Positions 63,965 to 64,000 of a stretch of 64,000 bases of DNA are shown piece by piece. Origin of the DNA: Shewanella salipaludis (lineage in GTDB: Bacteria > Pseudomonadota > Gammaproteobacteria > Enterobacterales > Shewanellaceae). The position numbers and the translations under genes are program-made. The stretch's first letter is position 1; the number at the start of each line of letters is the position of its first letter. Under the pieces are notes generated by a model, which did no database searches, was not told the DNA's origin, and was given only the letters and a program-made list of their open reading frames with translations. Location: contig NZ_JAAXYH010000002.1 of the NCBI RefSeq assembly GCF_012911865.1, positions 186,001-250,000 on the forward strand, in the 5' to 3' direction.

Positions 63965-64000
63965 ATGGATCTTATTGATGGGCTCAAAGCATTCGTGGCA
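63965..64000 (+). CDS. LysR-family transcriptional regulator, 5' end only (partial)
   Basis: The first 12 codons read MDLIDGLKAFVA, typical for the N-terminus of LysR regulators just before the helix-turn-helix. The rest is outside the window. The dyad upstream (63914-63941) supports it. Confidence 0.55.
   Translation, partial: MDLIDGLKAFVA

Overview
The window looks like a chromosomal segment of a Shewanella species, or a close relative in the Alteromonadales, probably from a GC-rich lineage. The grounds are the gene order bioB|bioA, CrbS-type kinase|acs, radD, grxA, tRNA-Lys and a complete ybgC-tolQRAB-pal-cpoB operon, the polar-flagellum gene motY, and several protein types common in Shewanella (DUF748, DUF2986, DUF5062, DUF6058). 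This assignment comes from recognising families and gene order, not from a database search.

Layout. 1-1.5 kb: divergent biotin genes bioB (partial) and bioA. 1.6-7.2 kb: a 1146-residue transporter/histidine-kinase hybrid of CrbS type, divergent from acetyl-CoA synthetase acs, with a clean dyad between them. 7.3-9.5 kb: helicase radD and glutaredoxin grxA. 9.6-10.3 kb: three intact tRNA-Lys(UUU) genes alternating with two degenerate tRNA-Lys-like copies. 10.4-15.5 kb: the Tol-Pal envelope operon. 15.7-18.4 kb: a prolyl oligopeptidase and a candidate small RNA. 18.4-28.9 kb: motY behind a sigma-28 promoter, rnt, a 2-Cys peroxiredoxin, an NhaC-like antiporter, a lipoprotein, divergent upp and purMN, and a NagD-type phosphatase.

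28.9-32.3 kb is an AT-rich accessory island. It holds a nagD fragment, a HEPN-like ORF, a small Cys-rich ORF, an IS110-family relic, a one-TM protein and an attC-like site. It could be an integrase-less integron cassette cluster.

32.4-61.9 kb is housekeeping and accessory genome: an M28 peptidase, asnB, small enzymes, a ferredoxin-reductase fusion, a DUF748 protein, a membrane-anchored glutaredoxin, yqfB, MATE and K+ channel genes, an L,D-transpeptidase, yecM, M23 and M14 peptidases, and a QueD-like protein. It also holds an ArsR regulator divergent from a NIPSNAP/ABM/DUF6058 trio, a ClpC-type AAA+ chaperone with a VGF loop, and the yejK|yejL-pbgA(yejM) set. 62.2-64 kb: tRNA-Pro(GGG), repeats, a decayed IS5-family element and the start of a LysR regulator.

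Most genes are single units or short operons separated by strong intrinsic terminators. The Tol-Pal proteins, motY, pbgA and the peptidoglycan enzymes make the envelope the best represented theme. acs with its sensor links to acetate use, and upp with purMN to nucleotide supply. The least explained parts are the 29-32 kb island, the candidate sRNA at 18.2 kb, the tRNA-Lys-like copies and the ArsR/NIPSNAP/ABM/DUF6058 locus.
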